Both the position numbers and the translations under genes were made by a program. Under the pieces are notes generated by a model. The model was not told where the DNA came from, made no database searches, and saw only the letters and a list, made by a program, of their open reading frames with translations. From Jaapia argillacea MUCL 33604 (lineage: Eukaryota; Basidiomycota; Agaricomycetes; Jaapiales; Jaapiaceae), in assembly GCA_000697665.1 (NCBI GenBank), contig KL197713.1:553605-617604 (forward strand): a stretch of 64,000 nt of DNA. Direction: 5' to 3'. Below are positions 60,088 through 64,000 of the stretch, piece after piece; the stretch's first letter is position 1, and each line of letters opens with the position of its first letter.

Positions 60088-60103
60088 CGCGCCAGTCACG
60101 TGG
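60088..60103. promoter_or_regulatory. ACGCGC-CACGTG composite site between kinesin-5 and ELF1
   Basis: ACGCGC (60088-60093) lies 4 bp from CACGTG (60098-60103), about 100 bp upstream of the kinesin-5 start and 70 bp upstream of ELF1. The arrangement parallels the H2B and DUF4211 promoters. A role in cell-cycle timing of kinesin-5 would fit but is inference. Confidence 0.45.
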
Positions 60104-60173
60104 AGTCACGGACCATGGTCACATGTGGTGGCCGAGCCTGTCACACTTTGCAGCGTCGAGTCGGACGACCACG

Positions 60174-60619
60174 ATGGGTAAACGAAAAAAGTCATCTCGC
60201 AAGCCAACAGGCCCAAAACGCAGAGAACCGTTAGGTGTGTTGATAGTTCCCCATCCATTTGAACCACCGTTTACTTTCGAGCTTCAGAGAGCACATTCAC
60301 ATGTTTGTTTTGCCACCACGACAAGTCTGTTACTGTTAGACTCGACAGGAAGGAGGGTATCGCACAGCTAGTCTGCAAAGTTTGTGATCAGAGGTACCAG
60401 AGTAAAGTCAACCGTGCGTCACATCCTCACCATCGCTTCACACATAGTATACTGAACTCTCACGACGACCTGGCAGACTTGACAGAACCCATCGACATTT
60501 ACTCGGAATGGATCGATGCTGCAGACGCCGCGCAGAGGGAGGATTCGTCTATTCGACGTCCAGTAGCTTCGTCCAGTCGACCACTTCCTCCCATGCCTGT
60601 CGGCAGTGATGAGGATTAG
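60174..60619 (+). CDS. ELF1: Transcription elongation factor ELF1 (ELOF1)
   Basis: Three exons (60174-60234, 60288-60413, 60477-60619) give 109 aa. The protein starts MGKRKKSSRKPTGPKRREPL, a basic nucleic-acid-binding tail, then the zinc ribbon: ESTFTCLFCHHDKSVTVRLD, with a second pair in VCKVCDQRY, four cysteines in the C-X2-C...C-X2-C pattern, and ends EPIDIYSEWIDAADAAQ plus a short disordered tail. This is the Elf1 architecture. It rides with RNA polymerase II, helps transcription through nucleosomes and acts in transcription-coupled repair. The splice join through the HLTEPIDIY segment supports the second intron. Confidence 0.95.
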
Positions 60620-61254
60620 ATTGGTATAGCAAGCGCTTGGGGACGCCACTCGTAATATTGGACTTTCTACATTGTGTATCCATACCTGACTTTTATTCCA
60701 TATTCTCTTGTGTTATTGCTCACTGAACTGCTGCGTCACATTTCATAACGGTGAGAGGGTTTGTAGTCCACAGTTCCATTATGCCCATCAACCCCATTGA
60801 ACCTCATTTCTCTTTGACCGCCTGTAGTCATACAACCGTGCCTTTGTACCTCGAATAGATTCTGCCTCACGTCTTGGTTGATACCCTTCTCCCAAATTAC
60901 CATGCATCTTTGAAAGGTTATAAGCCACCCATCCAAAAAACACACGTAAACACGAGACGTCCCAGCTGCCTTTCATCAGCCTCGCGACGACCCCTAACAA
61001 ACCTTCTCGCTACCCTTGACCTCATTACCGACGCGCACTCGACTTCAAGCGCGTCCACATACCTTCCTTTCCTTCTCTTTCCTTTCCTCCGAGTTTGCTT
61101 TCACTCGCGGGAGCCCCCATAGAATCAAGCTGACGACGCTGAGGGCGAGGATACCTACCACGCAGAAAGATTGGATTGATTGATACATAGACTGGACTGG
61201 ACTGGGACGAAACCACTTGTGTGATTTGGTTGATCCTTTGTCAATTCCTCCATC
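60620..61254. other. Spacer between ELF1 and kinesin-1
   Basis: About 630 bp in tandem orientation, containing the ELF1 3' region and a pyrimidine-rich stretch (61070-61100) just upstream of the kinesin-1 leader. No gene, RNA or repeat recognised. Confidence 0.45.
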
Positions 61255-64000
61255 ATGGCGACTTCGAGCGGGAACATCAAGGTCGTGTGTCGGTAAGCAA
61301 ATCATCCACCCGACTAGGACCACCTCCCTGACCCAACCCGTCATCCTTCCTCGGCCTTGTACTTCTCAATCCATCCACCCTCCCGATGTGAAGGTTCCGA
61401 CCCATGAACTCACTCGAAATCCGCGAAAACTCGGAAATCGTAGTGTCTTTTGCCGACAACCAGCAATCGGTCCGACTTCGGTCACAGGCTTTAGTTCAAG
61501 GACCGGAAAGGGATGGCTTCACGTTTGATAGGGTCTTTCCGATGGCAACGAAGCAGCATGAGGTGTTTGATTACGGTGTCAAGGAGTGAGTGGTTATTTT
61601 GATTTCATCATATCTGTGTCGGGGTGGCAGGACTGATGTACTGAATGGTGGTGGTAGGATCGTGCAAGGTGGGTTCTGTTTCTTTGATGTTGTACCAGGC
61701 TGGTGGTGCTGGTGGGTGGTATACAGCAGACCGAGACGCTTTGACGTGGGAGGGGCTTTGACTTCGTAATCACTCATACTCATGCTTGCTTTGCAGATGT
61801 CCTCGATGGATATAACGGCACGGTTTTCGCATACGGCCAAACGGGCAGTGGCAAGACTTTCACCATGATGGTTCGTCATCATGCCCCCTTCCCTTCTCAC
61901 TTTACCCACAACTGACGAGTCCATCCTCTATGGCTCGTATGGTTTTCTTTAGGGTGCAGACATCGACTCTGACGAACTGAAAGGCATCATACCTCGTATC
62001 ACTGAACAAATATTTCAATCCATCGTCGAATCGGACTCTCATCTAGAATATCTCGTCAAGGTTTCGTACATGGAGATCTATCTGGAGCGGATACGAGATT
62101 TACTAGCTCGTCAGTTCCCGTTTAACCACTCCTCGGGCTTGCCTGAACTCAGCAACTAATCTTCATTTTCCGTTGCGGCGAATTGATGCTAATTTCTAGC
62201 CCAAAATGATAATCTGCAAGTGCATGAGGAAAAGTCAAAGGGTGTGTATGTGAAGGGTTTGTCGGATTATTATGTGAGCAGTACGAGGGAAGTGTATGAG
62301 ATTATGAGACAGGGTGGTTCAGCCCGTATCGTTTCGTCAACCAGTGCGTCTTCCAAGTTTTCTGTTGTCTAAGTGTCTCACTTTTCGTTTACTTCTAGAC
62401 ATGAACGCTGAGAGCTCCCGTTCCCATTCCATCTTTCTCATCACCCTCCAACAGAAGAATACAGACACAGGTGCTTTGAAGACGGGTAATCTGTATCTAG
62501 TAGATTTGGCTGGTTCAGAAAAGGTTGGGAAGACGGGGGCTTCTGGGCAGACGCTTGAAGAGGCAAAGAAGATTAACAAGTCGCTTTCTGCTCTTGGTAT
62601 GGTCATCAACGCTCTGACGGATTCAAAGGTACGCGTTTACCCAGCTCAGCATGGATGATGGATATGGATTTCAATTCATTTGTGTGGGGTTGTTCTAGGC
62701 AAAACACATACCCTATCGCGACTCCAAACTTACTCGAATTCTGCAAGAATCCCTCGGTGGTAACTCACGCACGACACTCATCATCAATTGTTCACCCTCC
62801 TCCTACAACGAAGCCGAAACCCTCTCCACCCTACGATTTGGTATCCGAGCGAAGACGATCAAGAACAATGCTCGCGTCAATGCCGAGTTATCTCCCATGG
62901 AACTCAAAGGTCTGCTATCGAAAGCCAACGCTGCCAACTCATCGTATCAGAAGTATATCGCTGCTCTGGAAGCGGAATTGGCGATTTGGAGGTCTGGGGG
63001 ACACGTTGAGCAGGCGCAGTGGGCTACGTCTGACAAGGCCAAGTCAGGTGCTGCTACTGTCGATACACCTGCCCCGAAGAGAACGCCTCCTTCCAATGCG
63101 GCTTCTTCTTCACCGACACCTTCTGCTACGCCTGCCAGGAGTATGACGCCTGTTAATCCTGCCATCGAAGGCCTGCGAGGAGATTTGTCGATGATGGATA
63201 GCAGACCTCAGACTCCGACTGTTGTTGGGTTGGATAAGGATGAGAGGGAAGAGTTCTTGAAGAGGGAGAATGAGTTGAGTGATCAGTTGGCGGAGAGGGA
63301 GAGTGCTTTGGGTGCTGCGCAGAAGTTGGCGAGTGAGTTGAAGGAGGAGTTGACATTCCTCAAAGAGCAGGAGGCTTCTTTGTCTCAGGTACGTGGTAAC
63401 ATATGATTCTGTCAGTTTTTGTTGATTTAATGTGGGTTTGGTGTTGTAGGAGAACAAGGCGATGTCTGGACAACTTAACGATCTCCGTCTGCAAGTCGAA
63501 CGGCTCACTTATGATAACAAGGAGGGTGCGATCACGATTGATATCCTCAAGGAGCAGAACTTGGATGCGAAGAATGAGTTGGAGGATTTGAAGAAGAGTA
63601 TTTCGGAACTCAAGTCAACGCAGAAGGATGCCGCTAGTACTGACGACAAGGAGAAGAGGAAGCAGGAGAAGATGGCTTTGATGATGGCCCAGTTCGATGC
63701 GGTGAGTATTCGTTTCCTTTTTTCGTTGCCCTCATATTTAAGACCATATTTAGCAGGGTGCCTTTTCCGAGAAGGATGAGCAGCTCCGACAGATTCTCGC
63801 CAAGTTGGAGGCTATCGATTCGGAGAGCGGACTTTCGAGCATTACGGTTGAGGATCTGACTACTGTTCGGAGGCAGTTGGCTGAAGGACAATCGTTGATT
63901 CGGGACACTGTTGACAGGTTGAGGCAGAGTCAGGAGGAGAATTTGATTGTGACAAGGAGAAGGGATGAATTGGAAGGGAGGATTGCTGCGCTTGAGACGG
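61255..64000 (+). CDS. khc: Conventional kinesin-1 heavy chain, 5' part (3' end outside window)
   Basis: The motor starts [18 protein letters not shown] and runs with [17 protein letters not shown] (P-loop), [15 protein letters not shown] (switch I), [16 protein letters not shown] (switch II), [15 protein letters not shown] and [25 protein letters not shown]. The neck and stalk follow (ELEAELAIW-type heptads, [38 protein letters not shown]). The frame is still open at the window edge, so roughly the last quarter (tail) is missing. It hauls vesicles and organelles toward microtubule plus ends in hyphae. One exon is an 11-nt microexon (61658-61668) encoding part of KEIVQD. No light-chain partner is expected in fungi. 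Tandem with ELF1. Confidence 0.95.

Noticed and set aside
1-64000. tRNA, rRNA, CRISPR, prophage, insertion sequence or secondary-metabolite cluster
   Set aside because: I looked for B-box-like GGTTCGA patterns, direct-repeat arrays, transposase motifs and PKS/NRPS domains and found none that held up; this is an ordinary eukaryotic block.

Overview
This window comes from a filamentous basidiomycete, most likely an Agaricomycete. Almost every gene is split by many short introns (about 45-65 nt) with GT-AG ends and CTNAC-like branch points. Genes are packed on both strands with 0.1-0.8 kb gaps. The content includes an alpha-1,3-glucan synthase, a SAM/Ras-binding/kinase STE11, an expanded-family kinase with degenerate motifs, a ferric reductase with a long serine-rich insert, and a MaoC-type mitochondrial dehydratase. 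I found no bacterial-style features, CRISPR, rRNA or convincing tRNA. I rebuilt exon-intron structures by hand. For most genes the summed exon length is an exact multiple of three and the product matches the family's usual length. Exact splice sites remain predictions.

Layout. 1-11 kb: the end of a PRCC-like nuclear gene; histone H2B with a purine-rich, repeat-bearing upstream region holding a small inverted-repeat element; mitochondrial HTD2-like dehydratase and TAF13 (divergent); an RRM protein; a FunK1-like kinase; NSRP1-like splicing factor and exosome subunit MTR3 (divergent, only 97 bp apart). 11-18.5 kb: an APC/LAT amino-acid permease, the copper chaperone ATX1 (five tiny exons, the first only the start codon) and a ferric reductase. 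18.5-25.4 kb: tRNA dimethyltransferase TRM1 converging on STE11 (MAPKKK). 25.4-36 kb: a 2.2-kb gap, then the 8-kb alpha-1,3-glucan synthase (22 exons, 2353 aa). 36-41.3 kb: sphingoid-base kinase, a class I methyltransferase, a DUF4211 protein. 41.5-55.1 kb: a 2334-aa scaffold-like protein with tandem C1-type zinc fingers, DPM2, and the TRAPPII subunit TRS120. 55-64 kb: VPS55, kinesin-5 (BimC), ELF1, and the start of conventional kinesin-1, which runs off the edge.

Functional grouping is mostly that of a housekeeping block: transcription and RNA processing (TAF13, ELF1, NSRP1, MTR3, TRM1), membrane traffic (TRS120, VPS55, kinesin-1), lipid and wall synthesis (AGS, LCB kinase, DPM2), metal uptake (ATX1 beside ferric reductase) and cell cycle (H2B, kinesin-5).

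The most unusual signals are structural. Eight introns appear to start with GC, each forced by conserved protein sequence. Two genes begin with an ATG-only exon. An ACGCG box lies 4-6 bp from a CACGTG box in three separate promoters. A mitochondrial-presequence-like stretch lies in frame upstream of the first TRM1 ATG. I did not find a clearly new multi-gene system.
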